From the NCBI RefSeq assembly GCF_003814875.1, contig NZ_RKQF01000001.1:3596001-3660000 (forward strand): a stretch of DNA of 64,000 nucleotides, written 5' to 3'. The notes under the pieces are model-generated. The model made no database searches, was not told the DNA's origin, and saw nothing but the letters and a program-made list of their open reading frames with translations. This stretch comes from Streptomyces sp. Ag109_O5-1 (lineage in GTDB: Bacteria; Actinomycetota; Actinomycetes; Streptomycetales; Streptomycetaceae). How positions within the stretch are numbered: position 1 is the first letter of the stretch; each line of letters begins with the position of its first letter. The translations under genes and the position numbers were made by a program. Below are positions 1 to 11,280 of the stretch, piece by piece.

Positions 1-425
1 TGCTCGGCCAGGAACTCGACGTTGCCCGCGGCCTTGTGGCCGAAGCGGAAGTTCGGGCCCTCGACGACGGCCTTGGCGTGCAGCTTGTCGACCAGGACCT
101 TCACCACGAAGTCGGCGGCCGACAGCTTCGAGAACTCGGTGGTGAAGGGCAGGATCAGCACCGCGTCCACGCCCAGCTCCGCCATCAGCTCGGCGCGGGT
201 GTGGTGCGGGGCGAGCAGCGGCGGGTGGCTGCCGGGGCGGACGACCTCGCTGGGGTGCGGGTCGAAGGTGACGACGACGGCGGGGATGCCCAGCTCACGG
301 GCGCGGTCCACAGCATGCCGGATGATCAGCTGGTGACCGCGGTGCACCCCGTCGTAGGAACCGATGGTGACGACGCTGCGCCCCCAGTCCTCGGGGATGT
401 CCTCCAAGCCACGCCAGCGCTGCAC
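1..425 (-). CDS. ribF: Bifunctional riboflavin kinase/FAD synthetase, N-terminal part (cut by window edge)
   Basis: RibF phosphorylates riboflavin to FMN and adenylylates FMN to FAD in the cytoplasm. The first 141 residues are visible, starting at a GTG at 425. They hold the FAD synthetase nucleotidyltransferase domain with the motif GSYDGVHRGHQ (residues 22-32), followed by TFDPHP and an LPFTTEFSKLSAADF segment typical of the family. The C-terminal kinase domain lies beyond the left edge. It is the last visible gene of the rimP-to-ribF cluster and is separated from truB by the large STAND-like gene. Flavin supply may matter to the ApbE redox operon further right, but that is only contextual inference. 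Confidence 0.93.
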   Translation of the reverse strand, partial: MQRWRGLEDIPEDWGRSVVTIGSYDGVHRGHQLIIRHAVDRARELGIPAVVVTFDPHPSEVVRPGSHPPLLAPHHTRAELMAELGVDAVLILPFTTEFSKLSAADFVVKVLVDKLHAKAVVEGPNFRFGHKAAGNVEFLAE

Positions 426-545
426 TGTGTCCGCTCCTCGAACCTGTGTCGGTTGTCCCTCTTACGCAGGTCTAAGGGTGCCATGTTTGGCGCACCCGGC
501 TCACACCGGCACGGTCGCTGTGACCGGGCGCACGCACCCGCCGCC

Positions 546-3500
546 TCATGCGGGCACCCGGACACCCGCCAGGTTCCCCAGCATCCGCCGGGTGCTCGGC
601 CCCACCACCGCGGCCCATTCCTCCGGGGTGTCGGTGAGCCAGCGGGCCATCAGCGCGGCGAATCCGGGCACGTGCCGGCCGAGGTCGACCAGGCCGCGGT
701 CGAAGCGGGTCGCCCCGTCAGGGGTGCGGACGAGCAGCATCCCGGTGCGTCTGACCAGCTCACGCATCTCGTCGGCGGCGTCCTCGCGCTGGACGGCGGC
801 CGCGTGCAGCAGCGCGTCGAGCACGCCCGGATCCCGCTCACGGGCGAGCAGGAACTCCAGCAGTTCCCGGCGCAGTGGCCGCGAGGCGGGGGTGCCGGCC
901 GCGCCGAGCACGGTCGCCAGGGCCGCCCGCACCGGCTCGGGGCCGTCGTCGAGCAGTCCGGTGACCAGTGGCAGGAGGCCGGCGCGGGCCTCGGCGCCCC
1001 GGTCGAGACGGCGCTCGACGTACCCGGCCACCTGCCCGGCGAGCCCGGGCCGCAGCTCGGCGGCCTCCAGGACCAGTTCGGTGACCCGCTGGGCGAAGCC
1101 GGGCGTGGTGACATCGGCGAGGGTGCGCAGCATCTGTCCGGCGTCGGGTCCGCGCAGCCGGGCGCGGAAGGCCTCCAGTACCTCTTCGGGATGGGTGGCC
1201 AGGGCGGGTACCAGCGCGGCGGGCGTGAGCTGGGGGTCGCCGGTGGTGAAGTGCCGTAGCGCCTGCGGGAGATGGCGGGAGCGGGTCGCGGGGTCCCGGA
1301 TCAGCAGGGCGAGCGCGCCGCCGTGCACGGTGCAGTCGGCGGGGCGGGCGAGCAGGGCGAGCGCGGCATAGCGGAGCAGTCCGCGGTCGGGCTCGCCGCG
1401 GACGTGCGGGGCGGCACGCAGCCCGTGGGCGACGGCGGCCACCCGGCGGGCCGGGCGCTCGTCGTGCGCCCAGCGGTCGACGGCCCGGCACACCGCGGAC
1501 GGCTCGTCCTCGGCGAGCACGGCGAGCAGTTCGTCGCCCCGCCGGTGCGCGGCGTCGACCAGCACCTCGGTCAGCTCGTCCAGCGCCCCGTGCCGATGCG
1601 TGTGCAGCAGCGCCTGCGCCGCGGTCGCCACGGTGGCGTGCGGCGTCGCGGGCAACGGCCGCTCGTCGTCGAACCACCGGGTCAGATACGGCTGTACGGC
1701 GGCGGGGTCGGCGGCGAGCAGCCGGGCGACGGCGTCCAGGTAGCGCGGGAGCGTGTCCTCGGTACCCTCCGCGGTCGGCCGGGCTCCGAACCGACCGAGG
1801 CCCACGCTCTCCGGCAGCGGCTCGTCCGCGAGCACCAACCGCCGCAGCAGATCGAAGCGTTCGGTGTCGGGCAGGGCGAGCGCGGTCCAGAAGTCCGGCC
1901 CGAACTCGGCGGGAGCGGTGCGCTGCCGGCCGGCGGCCCGGCCCACGACCCGGTCGGCGAGCAGCCGCAGCACGCCGGTGTACGGCGTGGCGTCGGGCAG
2001 CTGCAGCAGGGTCTGGGCAAGCAGCCGCGCGGCCCACCAGGATCCGGGGTCGAGGTCGAGGGCATGCGCCAGGTCCGTCAGCCGGGGACCGAGCTGGGCC
2101 GGTCCGTGCTGGCGGTCGAGGAACAGCAGGGCCTGGACGACCGGGCCGATCCGGTGGTGCGGGACGGGCAGGGGGTGGGCGTCCTGGGGGTTGCGGGGGC
2201 GGTGGACGAGGGCGTGCAGGGCCTCGTCCAGGTCCAGGTGCATGCCCTGGATCCAGTCGGCGAGTTCCTCGTGGGCGAAGCGGTAGCCGCCGCCGGCGGG
2301 CACCAGCAGGCCCTCGGTGAGTACGGCGGAGGCCCAGCCGGAGCCGCCGCCGAGGTGGGCCGGGACGGGCCCCCAGGGGAACACCGCCTCGAAGGTCTCC
2401 CGGTCCAGCTCTCCCTGCCCCGGTCCGAGGCTGCGCCGTGCGGCCTCGTGCACCTGGCCGGAGACGCGGGCGGCGAGGCGTCGTACGGCCTTGCCGCGCA
2501 GGCCGTTCTCGGCGGCCAGCCGGACCGCGATGCGCAGGCACATCAGATCGAGGTGGGCGGCGAAGACGTCGTGCCGGTCGATCGGGCCGTCGGCCGGCGG
2601 GGCGGCGTCCGGGAGGGCGGCGCGGACCTCGGAGAGCAGGCGCAGGGCGAGGGGGTGGCGAGCGTCGCGGTCGATGAGGGTGCCGTCGGGAATGCCGTAG
2701 CGGGAGCGGGCGTGGCGGGCCTCGTCGGGGGTGAGGTCGGTGAGCCGGATGCACGGCGGCTCGCTGCCGCCTTGGCTGTGCCGCCCGTGCCTGTGCAGCA
2801 GGTCGGGTGGGAACTCCGCGCCGGCGCTCTCCCAGTACTCCTCGCGGCAGGCGACGAGGAGGCGGGCGCCGGTGTCGTGCAGCCAGTCCACGGTGCCCGC
2901 TGTCCAGGTGGAGAGCCGGTGGGCGAGGACCGGGGGCATCTCCTCGGGGCCGTCCAGCAGGAGGAGCAGTGGGCGTCCGGCGCGGGCGGCCCGGCGGGCC
3001 AGCCGTTCTGCCGTCAACTCACCAAGATCGCCCGGGAGTTGGGAGCGGGAGGCGGCGACGATCCGGACCGCCCGTTCCAGGGCGCGGCGGGCCGCGTCGG
3101 CCACGGAGTCGTCGGCGTCCTTGAGGTCGGCGCCGCGGAGCCAGAGGGTGGGAGCCGGGTTCGCTTCGCGGTTGCGGCGGGCGGCGAGGGTGGCGAGCTC
3201 TGTGGTGCGGCCGGTGCCGGGGGAGCCGACCAGGGCCAGGACAATTCCGGTGTTGGTTCCGGTGCCGGTGCCTTCGGCGAAGGCCGACAAGGCCTTTGAG
3301 ACTGCGGCTCGGTCCACGGGGTGGACGGGGTCGGTGTATTCGCCTGCGCGTGCCGTGAAAGGTGGTGGAGCGGCTGCGGGTGGGTGGGGGCTGGTCGCGC
3401 AGTTTCCCGCGCCCCTTCGGGGCGCTCCAGTGCGGGGCGCCGACATGTGAGGCGACATGCGCGGAACCGTCGCGCCGATGTAGCCGGCCAGGGCGCCCGG

Positions 3501-4262
3501 GGGGCCGTCCTGGGCCACGGATGTCGCCGTCAGTTCCAGTACGCCGGCCAGATTGAGGTCGATGCCGTAGGCCGGGACCGTTGCCGCGTTGCGGGCGAGC
3601 AGGTCGGACAGGGGACCCGGGGCCGGGTGGTGGAAGGGAACCGCGAAGCCCACGTCCCGCTGGCCGGACTGGAGGGCGGTGCCGAGGACGGCGAGGACCG
3701 CGTCGGTCTCCGCGTCCAGTACCGGTCCCCCGGCCGCTCCGCCGCCGAGTCGCAGGGCGTCCCGGCCTGCCGTTCCGATCGCCAACTCCAGGGCGTCCTG
3801 GACGAGATGGAAGCGGTCGGTGGCGGTGTACGTCACCTGGGTCGCCGCCAGCACCCGGGCCTCGCGCCAGCGGTCTGCGGCGATCCGTACATAGGTGCCG
3901 GCCGGGATCCGCTCTCGTACGGTGATCGGGAGCGGGTCCACGCCGAGACCCTCGGTGCGGATCAGGGCCAGGTCGTGGGCGGGCAGTGGGGTGACCGCGT
4001 CCGAGGCGACCACGCAGGTGCGGTTCCCGGCCACGTGCAGCACGATCCGGGCCAGGCCGTCGACCGCCTCGTGACTGGTGACGAGCGTCCCGTGGTGGTC
4101 GGCCAGGAAGCCGATGCCGCGCGGGCGTCCGGCGAGGTCGCGGACCCGGACCAGCCGGTGGTCGAGCGCCGGCCCCGACTCCCGCCCCGGCTCCTGCTCC
4201 GCCTCCCCCGCACCGTCCGCCGTCCGGCGACCGCTCCCGGTCCGCGGACCGCGTCCCGCCAT
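546..4262 (-). CDS. Degenerate trypsin-like domain fused to STAND-type NTPase
   Basis: This 1238-aa protein has an N-terminal trypsin-like fold. His64 (TSHEAV) and Asp97 (HDLALI) match two triad residues, but the nucleophile position in GGGAAGGP (173-180) is Ala177 instead of Ser. After a Pro/Ala-rich linker (about 265-310) comes an NTPase with P-loop GSPGTGRTT (346-354), where the usual Walker A Lys is Arg352, and a Walker B LLLLLDGPEE (432-441). The remaining 700 residues are Ala/Leu/Arg-rich helical repeats. The overall plan resembles STAND signalling or conflict proteins. The ATG at 4262 follows a GGGGAGG ribosome site. The linker is encoded by a dispersed chromosomal repeat (3363-3436). 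Catalytic loss in both domains is inferred from motifs. Function is unknown. Confidence 0.75.
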   Translation of the reverse strand: MAGRGPRTGSGRRTADGAGEAEQEPGRESGPALDHRLVRVRDLAGRPRGIGFLADHHGTLVTSHEAVDGLARIVLHVAGNRTCVVASDAVTPLPAHDLALIRTEGLGVDPLPITVRERIPAGTYVRIAADRWREARVLAATQVTYTATDRFHLVQDALELAIGTAGRDALRLGGGAAGGPVLDAETDAVLAVLGTALQSGQRDVGFAVPFHHPAPGPLSDLLARNAATVPAYGIDLNLAGVLELTATSVAQDGPPGALAGYIGATVPRMSPHMSAPRTGAPRRGAGNCATSPHPPAAAPPPFTARAGEYTDPVHPVDRAAVSKALSAFAEGTGTGTNTGIVLALVGSPGTGRTTELATLAARRNREANPAPTLWLRGADLKDADDSVADAARRALERAVRIVAASRSQLPGDLGELTAERLARRAARAGRPLLLLLDGPEEMPPVLAHRLSTWTAGTVDWLHDTGARLLVACREEYWESAGAEFPPDLLHRHGRHSQGGSEPPCIRLTDLTPDEARHARSRYGIPDGTLIDRDARHPLALRLLSEVRAALPDAAPPADGPIDRHDVFAAHLDLMCLRIAVRLAAENGLRGKAVRRLAARVSGQVHEAARRSLGPGQGELDRETFEAVFPWGPVPAHLGGGSGWASAVLTEGLLVPAGGGYRFAHEELADWIQGMHLDLDEALHALVHRPRNPQDAHPLPVPHHRIGPVVQALLFLDRQHGPAQLGPRLTDLAHALDLDPGSWWAARLLAQTLLQLPDATPYTGVLRLLADRVVGRAAGRQRTAPAEFGPDFWTALALPDTERFDLLRRLVLADEPLPESVGLGRFGARPTAEGTEDTLPRYLDAVARLLAADPAAVQPYLTRWFDDERPLPATPHATVATAAQALLHTHRHGALDELTEVLVDAAHRRGDELLAVLAEDEPSAVCRAVDRWAHDERPARRVAAVAHGLRAAPHVRGEPDRGLLRYAALALLARPADCTVHGGALALLIRDPATRSRHLPQALRHFTTGDPQLTPAALVPALATHPEEVLEAFRARLRGPDAGQMLRTLADVTTPGFAQRVTELVLEAAELRPGLAGQVAGYVERRLDRGAEARAGLLPLVTGLLDDGPEPVRAALATVLGAAGTPASRPLRRELLEFLLARERDPGVLDALLHAAAVQREDAADEMRELVRRTGMLLVRTPDGATRFDRGLVDLGRHVPGFAALMARWLTDTPEEWAAVVGPSTRRMLGNLAGVRVPA
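3363..3436. repeat. Dispersed Streptomyces GC-rich repeat, short form, inside a CDS
   Basis: The sequence contains GGGGGCTGGTCGCGCAG followed by CCCGCGCCCCTTCGGGGCGC, matching the copy at about 21125-21192. It lies in frame inside the STAND-like gene and encodes the low-complexity linker around residues 275-302. Confidence 0.7.
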
Positions 4263-4472
4263 GATCGAACCTCCCCGCCCGTGCCTCAGGGCCGGTCCGG
4301 CGGATCCAGCAGGCCCTGTTCTCCGACCGTAGGCGCGAAATGATCAGTGGGACAGAGCGGGCCTTGAACGCGCCCCCCTCCGCTCCCCCGGTTCACTCCG
4401 AGCGCCTGCTCGGTCGGGTGAATAGCCCGGAGCGGGTGGATACACCCTAGGGGTGGGGGAACCGAGGGGGGA

Positions 4473-4517
4473 CCGTGGAGCGGCGGCGGCGCAGACCCCG
4501 TGGTCGCCGCTCCACGG
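4473..4517 (-). terminator. Hairpin terminator after truB
   Basis: A perfect 13-bp inverted repeat (CCGTGGAGCGGCG at 4473-4485 and CGCCGCTCCACGG at 4505-4517) lies just downstream of the truB stop. No clear T-run follows, as is common for actinomycete terminators. The flanking 4263-4470 interval shows no gene and should hold the promoter of the STAND-like gene. Confidence 0.6.
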
Positions 4518-4524
4518 GCAGACC

Positions 4525-5430
4525 TCAGGCGAACACGGCGAGGCTCTTGGCCTTGCCCTTCTGCTCCTCGACGAGCGCGAGGAAGCGCCCCTCGGGGTCG
4601 AACACGGCGACGGGGCCGGCGCCCGCGTACTCGTCGGGCATCTCCAGGCGCACGCCGTTGAGGAGCAGCCGGGCCCGCTTGGCGTCGACGTTCCAGCGCG
4701 GGAAGGCGGCGCCCGCCGCGTCGGCGATCGGCATCACGGTCAGCTCCTGCTGGAGCTGGTCGAGGGTGCGTGCCGCATCCAGCTTGTACGGCCCTACGCG
4801 CGTCCGGCGCAGCGCGGTGAGGTGGCCGCCGACGCCCAGGTCGGCGCCCAGGTCGCGGGCGAGGGCGCGGATGTAGGTGCCCGAGGAGCAGACGACCGAG
4901 ACGACCAGGTCGAGCACGGGGGTGCCGTCCTCGGCGACGGCGTCCCGGACGTCGTACACGGCGAACGAGGAGACGGTCACCGGGCGGGCCGGGATCTCGA
5001 AGTCCTCGCCCTCGCGGGCGCGCTTGTACGACCGTACGCCGTCGATCTTGATGGCGCTGACCTTGGACGGCACCTGCATGATGGCGCCGGTCAGCTTGGC
5101 GACGCCGGTGTCGACGGCCTCGCGGGTGACCTTGGAGGCGTCGGTGGACGAGATGATCTCGCCCTCGGCGTCGTCCGTGACGGTGTTCTGTCCGAGGCGG
5201 ACGGTCCCCAGGTACTCCTTCTCGGTGAGGGCGAGGTGCCCGAGGAGCTTGGTCGCCCGCTCGATGCCCAGGACGAGGACGCCCGTGGCCATCGGGTCGA
5301 GGGTGCCGGCGTGCCCGACGCGCCGGGTGCGGGCGATGCCCCGCATCTTGGCGACGACGTCGTGCGAGGTGAAGCCCGACGGCTTGTCGACGATGACAAG
5401 GCCGTCGGGCGGGGTGGGCTTGCTGGTCAT
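4525..5430 (-). CDS. truB: tRNA pseudouridine(55) synthase TruB
   Basis: TruB converts U55 of tRNA T-loops to pseudouridine. The 301-aa protein has the full family pattern: LVIVDKPSGFTSHDVV at the N-terminus, the catalytic motif GHAGTLDPMATGVL with Asp45, and a C-terminal PUA-like segment. The ATG at 5430 overlaps the rbfA stop by four bases (ATGA), which indicates translational coupling. It is the last gene of the conserved translation cluster before the hairpin at 4473-4517. Confidence 0.97.
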   Translation of the reverse strand: MTSKPTPPDGLVIVDKPSGFTSHDVVAKMRGIARTRRVGHAGTLDPMATGVLVLGIERATKLLGHLALTEKEYLGTVRLGQNTVTDDAEGEIISSTDASKVTREAVDTGVAKLTGAIMQVPSKVSAIKIDGVRSYKRAREGEDFEIPARPVTVSSFAVYDVRDAVAEDGTPVLDLVVSVVCSSGTYIRALARDLGADLGVGGHLTALRRTRVGPYKLDAARTLDQLQQELTVMPIADAAGAAFPRWNVDAKRARLLLNGVRLEMPDEYAGAGPVAVFDPEGRFLALVEEQKGKAKSLAVFA

Positions 5431-5888
5431 TCGGTGGCGTCGTCCGTCTCGTCGGCCTCTTCGTCCGCGCCCGGCTTCTTGTACGGGTCGGCGTCTCCGG
5501 CGTAGTCGGCGCCCGCGGAGGCCTCGCGGACCTTCGCGTCGGACAGGCGTGCCCGGTCGAGGAGGTCCTCGATGTTGCGGGCGGTGTCCGGCAGGGCGTC
5601 CGCGACGAAGGCGAGGGTCGGCGTGAACTTCACGCCGGCGGCCCGGCCGACCTCGGACCGGAGAATGCCCTTGGCGCTCTCCAGGCCGGCGGCGGCGGCC
5701 TGCCGCTCCTCCTCGTCGCCGTACACCGTGTAGAAGACGGTCGCCTCCCGGAGGTCACCCGTGACCCGGGTGTCCGTGATGGTGACGTGCGAGCCGAGCC
5801 GCGGGTCCTTGATCCCGCGCTGCAGCTTCTGGGCCACCACCTCTCGGATGAGGTCCGCCAGCCTTTTCGCTCGCGCGTTGTCGGCCAC
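5427..5888 (-). CDS. rbfA: 30S ribosome-binding factor RbfA
   Basis: RbfA binds the 16S rRNA 5' helix and helps late 30S maturation and cold adaptation. The 153-aa protein begins ADNARAKRLADLIREVV after a GTG start at 5888, preceded by GGGAG. The longer frame up to 6005 gives an Arg-rich extension without family similarity and was rejected. The KH-like core runs to about residue 120, and an acidic tail (EEADETDDATE) ends the protein. The stop overlaps the truB start. Confidence 0.95.
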   Translation of the reverse strand: MADNARAKRLADLIREVVAQKLQRGIKDPRLGSHVTITDTRVTGDLREATVFYTVYGDEEERQAAAAGLESAKGILRSEVGRAAGVKFTPTLAFVADALPDTARNIEDLLDRARLSDAKVREASAGADYAGDADPYKKPGADEEADETDDATE

Positions 5889-5926
5889 TGGTCCGCTCCC
5901 GTTCTTTCTTCTTGTCGTTCTCAGGT

Positions 5927-6220
5927 CTAGTCGTCGTCGCCGTGGAGGCGCCGTCGGACGGACAGCAGCTCCACCTCGGGGCGGGCGGCGACCAGCCGTT
6001 CGCACCGGTCGAGTACGTCGGTCAGGTGCGCGGCGTCGCCGGAGACCATGGCGAGGCCGATACCGGCCCTGCGATGGAGGTCCAGATGGTCCACCTCGGC
6101 CGCGCTCACGGCGTACTTCCGCTGGAGTTCGGCGACGATCGGGCGGACGACGGAGCGCTTCTCCTTGAGCGAGTGGATGTCGCCGAGGAGGAGGTCGAAG
6201 GACAGGGTCCCCACGTACAT
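5927..6220 (-). CDS. DUF503 (YlxP-like) protein
   Basis: This 97-aa protein belongs to DUF503, a small ferredoxin-fold-like family regularly placed between infB and rbfA. Family signatures visible are MYVGTLSFDLLLGDIHSLKEK, a central VSAAEVDHLDLHRRAGIGLAMVS and the C-terminal HLTDVLDRCERLV. Relatives have been linked to ribosome biogenesis by position, but the biochemical role is not established. The gene sits 38 bp upstream of rbfA on the same strand. Confidence 0.93.
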   Translation of the reverse strand: MYVGTLSFDLLLGDIHSLKEKRSVVRPIVAELQRKYAVSAAEVDHLDLHRRAGIGLAMVSGDAAHLTDVLDRCERLVAARPEVELLSVRRRLHGDDD

Positions 6221-6536
6221 GTATGTATCCGGTTAACCCGCCGGTACGGGATCGATGGCCCTGTCAGGAACGGTACCCCGTCCCTGCCGGGGGCTCGACC
6301 GACTTTCCCCGGCCGTCACAGGGCTCCGCCCCGGACCCGGGACTTTCCCCACCCGCCCGCCGGACTCGGTGGGCCGAGAGGCCCCGCCACGGGGCTCCGC
6401 CCCGGCCCCCGGCCCTTCGCTCACCCACCACCCGACTCGGTCGGCCGGGAAGGCACCGCCCTGGGGGGCGCCTTGTCAGCTCACCGAGTCGGGTGGCGGG
6501 TGGGTGAAGGCGGAGTCCGCGGCGGTCACCTCTCGG
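6221..6536. repeat. Gene-free interval with tandem and inverted repeats
   Basis: No gene is seen here. Two roughly 75-bp units (about 6310-6384 and 6388-6463) each contain GGGCTCCGCCCCGG and end in an ACTCGGT...GGCCG segment. CACCCACCACCCGACTCGGT (about 6421-6440) is the inverted partner of ACCGAGTCGGGTGGCGGGTG (about 6481-6500). Long imperfect hairpins could form between infB and the DUF503 gene. Confidence 0.6.
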
Positions 6537-6540
6537 CGGG

Positions 6541-6582
6541 AAAAGTGCCGGCCGACGGTACCGAAGTCCCGTCGGCCGGCAC
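6541..6582 (-). terminator. Intrinsic terminator of infB
   Basis: A perfect 14-bp inverted repeat (6545-6558 and 6569-6582, arm GTGCCGGCCGACGG) with a 10-nt loop is followed on the minus strand by TTTT (6541-6544). It starts 12 bp after the infB stop, so infB and the DUF503 gene may be partly uncoupled. Confidence 0.8.
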
Positions 6583-6594
6583 CAACCGTCGGCC

Positions 6595-9720
<3,126 letters not shown>

Positions 9721-9770
9721 TTCGCTCCTTTTAGGTCCGGGTGCGTCCGGACCGTCGCTACTTCATGGGC

Positions 9771-9803
9771 GTACTCATCGCGTGCTCATCGAGTGCTCAT
9801 CGC
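9771..9803. repeat. Three 11-bp tandem repeats in the infB leader
   Basis: Three back-to-back copies of an 11-mer (GTACTCATCGC, GTGCTCATCGA, GTGCTCATCGC) lie 51-83 bp upstream of the infB start in the 154-bp gap to ylxR. On the infB strand each reads GATGAGCAC or GATGAGTAC. No function is assigned. Confidence 0.6.
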
Positions 9804-9874
9804 AATCTCGACCTACTTCCAACTCGCGGGGTACCAGAGCCGCACGGACGTTCCGAACGACGCTTCTTACGGTG

Positions 9875-10144
9875 TTACTGCTCGACGTGCCGGCGCAACG
9901 CCTTTACGTCCAGCGGACCCGGGGCACGCAGCGCCCGCGGGAGTGCCCGGCGGCGCACCGCCTGGTCCAGACAGACCTGGGCGGGGTGTACATACGCACC
10001 CCGGCCGGGCAGCGTACCGCGAGGATCGGGGACACATTCGTCCTCGATCGCCACGATCCGCAGCAGTTCGGTCTTGGCCGCTCGCTGCCTGCACCCCACA
10101 CAGGTGCGCTCAGGGCATGCGCGGGCACGCGTCCGGCCAGACAC
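9875..10144 (-). CDS. ylxR: YlxR/DUF448 RNA-binding protein
   Basis: This 89-aa protein is in the YlxR (DUF448) family, found between nusA and infB in most bacteria. In some firmicutes, family members bind RNA or modulate RNase P; the role here is inferred from family only. Signatures are RTCVGCRQR near the N-terminus and GRGAYVHPAQVCLDQAVRR in the middle. The start is the GTG at 10142-10144. It follows nusA across 147 bp that contain two hairpins. Confidence 0.92.
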   Translation of the reverse strand: MSGRTRARACPERTCVGCRQRAAKTELLRIVAIEDECVPDPRGTLPGRGAYVHPAQVCLDQAVRRRALPRALRAPGPLDVKALRRHVEQ

Positions 10145-10212
10145 TGCTAAGTCTACCTCCCCGCACCGACCTCACCCCTTCGGGGCAAAGATCGAACGGC
10201 TGTTGTCGTAAT

Positions 10213-10269
10213 CCAAGCCACCTACGGCTTGGAACTATTCCCCTCGTCCGGGTGAACCCCGGACGAGGG
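10213..10269 (-). terminator. Two stem-loops between nusA and ylxR
   Basis: CCCTCGTCCGGG (10241-10252) pairs with CCCGGACGAGGG (10258-10269), a perfect 12-bp stem. A second stem pairs CCAAGCC with GGCTTGG at 10213-10232. Neither has a T-run, so they could attenuate or process the message rather than end it. Confidence 0.5.
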
Positions 10270-10291
10270 CCCGAGGTCATCCCCCGGTGAT

Positions 10292-11278
10292 CTACTCGGG
10301 CGCCTGCTCGGTGTCCGGGCGGATGTCGATGCGCCAGCCGGTGAGGCGGGCGGCGAGACGGGCGTTCTGTCCCTCTTTGCCGATCGCCAGCGACAGCTGG
10401 TAGTCCGGCACGGTCACCCGGGCGGACCGGGACGCCAGGTCCACGACCTCGACCTTGGAGACGCGGGCCGGGGACAGCGCGTTCGCCACCATCTCGGCCG
10501 GGTCGTCCGACCAGTCGACGATGTCGATCTTCTCGCCGTTCAGCTCGCCCATGACGTTGCGGACCCGGCCGCCCATGGGGCCGATACAGGCGCCCTTGGC
10601 GTTCAGACCCGAACGGGTGGAGCGGACCGCGATCTTCGTCCGGTGACCGGCCTCGCGGGCGATGGCGGCGATCTCCACGGACCCGTCGGCGATCTCCGGC
10701 ACCTCGAGGGCGAAGAGCTTCTTGACCAGGTTCGGGTGTGTGCGGGACAGCGTCACGGACGGCCCGCGGACACCCTTCGCCACCCGGACGACGTACGACC
10801 GCAGCCGCAGACCGTGCTGATACGTCTCGCCGGGCACCTGCTCCTGCACCGGCAGGATGGCCTCCAGCTTGCCGATGTCGACGAGCACGTTCTTCGGGTC
10901 GCGGCCCTGCTGGACCACGCCGGTGACGATGTCGCCCTCGCGCCCGGCGTACTCGCCGAGCGTGGCGTCGTCCTCGGCGTCGCGCAGCCGCTGCAGGATC
11001 ACCTGCTTGGCGGTGGTGGCGGCGATCCGCCCGAAGTCCGACGGGGTGTCGTCGAACTCGCGCGGCTCCTGCCCCTCCTCCAGGTCCTCGGGGTCCTCCT
11101 TCGCCCACACGGTCACATGCCCGGTCTCCCGGTCGAGCTTCACGCGCGCGTGGCGGCGGCTTCCCTCGGTGCGGTGGTAGGCGATGAGGAGGGCCGCCTC
11201 GATCGCCTCGACCAGCAGGTCGAAGGAGATCTCCTTCTCCCGAACCAAGCCCCGCAGGGCACTCATGTCGATGTCCAC
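10292..11278 (-). CDS. nusA: Transcription termination/antitermination factor NusA
   Basis: NusA binds RNA polymerase and modulates pausing, termination and antitermination. The 328-aa protein has the N-terminal polymerase-binding domain (MDIDMSALRGLVREKEIS), an S1 domain (about 105-180) and two KH domains with IGPMGGRVRNVMGEL and LAIGKEGQNARLAARLTGW. Like other actinobacterial NusA, it lacks the acidic C-terminal repeats of E. coli. The start is either the GTG at 11278 or the ATG four codons later. It lies directly after rimP. Confidence 0.97.
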   Translation of the reverse strand: MDIDMSALRGLVREKEISFDLLVEAIEAALLIAYHRTEGSRRHARVKLDRETGHVTVWAKEDPEDLEEGQEPREFDDTPSDFGRIAATTAKQVILQRLRDAEDDATLGEYAGREGDIVTGVVQQGRDPKNVLVDIGKLEAILPVQEQVPGETYQHGLRLRSYVVRVAKGVRGPSVTLSRTHPNLVKKLFALEVPEIADGSVEIAAIAREAGHRTKIAVRSTRSGLNAKGACIGPMGGRVRNVMGELNGEKIDIVDWSDDPAEMVANALSPARVSKVEVVDLASRSARVTVPDYQLSLAIGKEGQNARLAARLTGWRIDIRPDTEQAPE

Positions 11279-11280
11279 GG

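Noticed and set aside
5889..6005. Longer RbfA start
   Set aside because: The added residues are Arg/Pro-rich and unlike the family; GTG 5888 with GGGAG fits.
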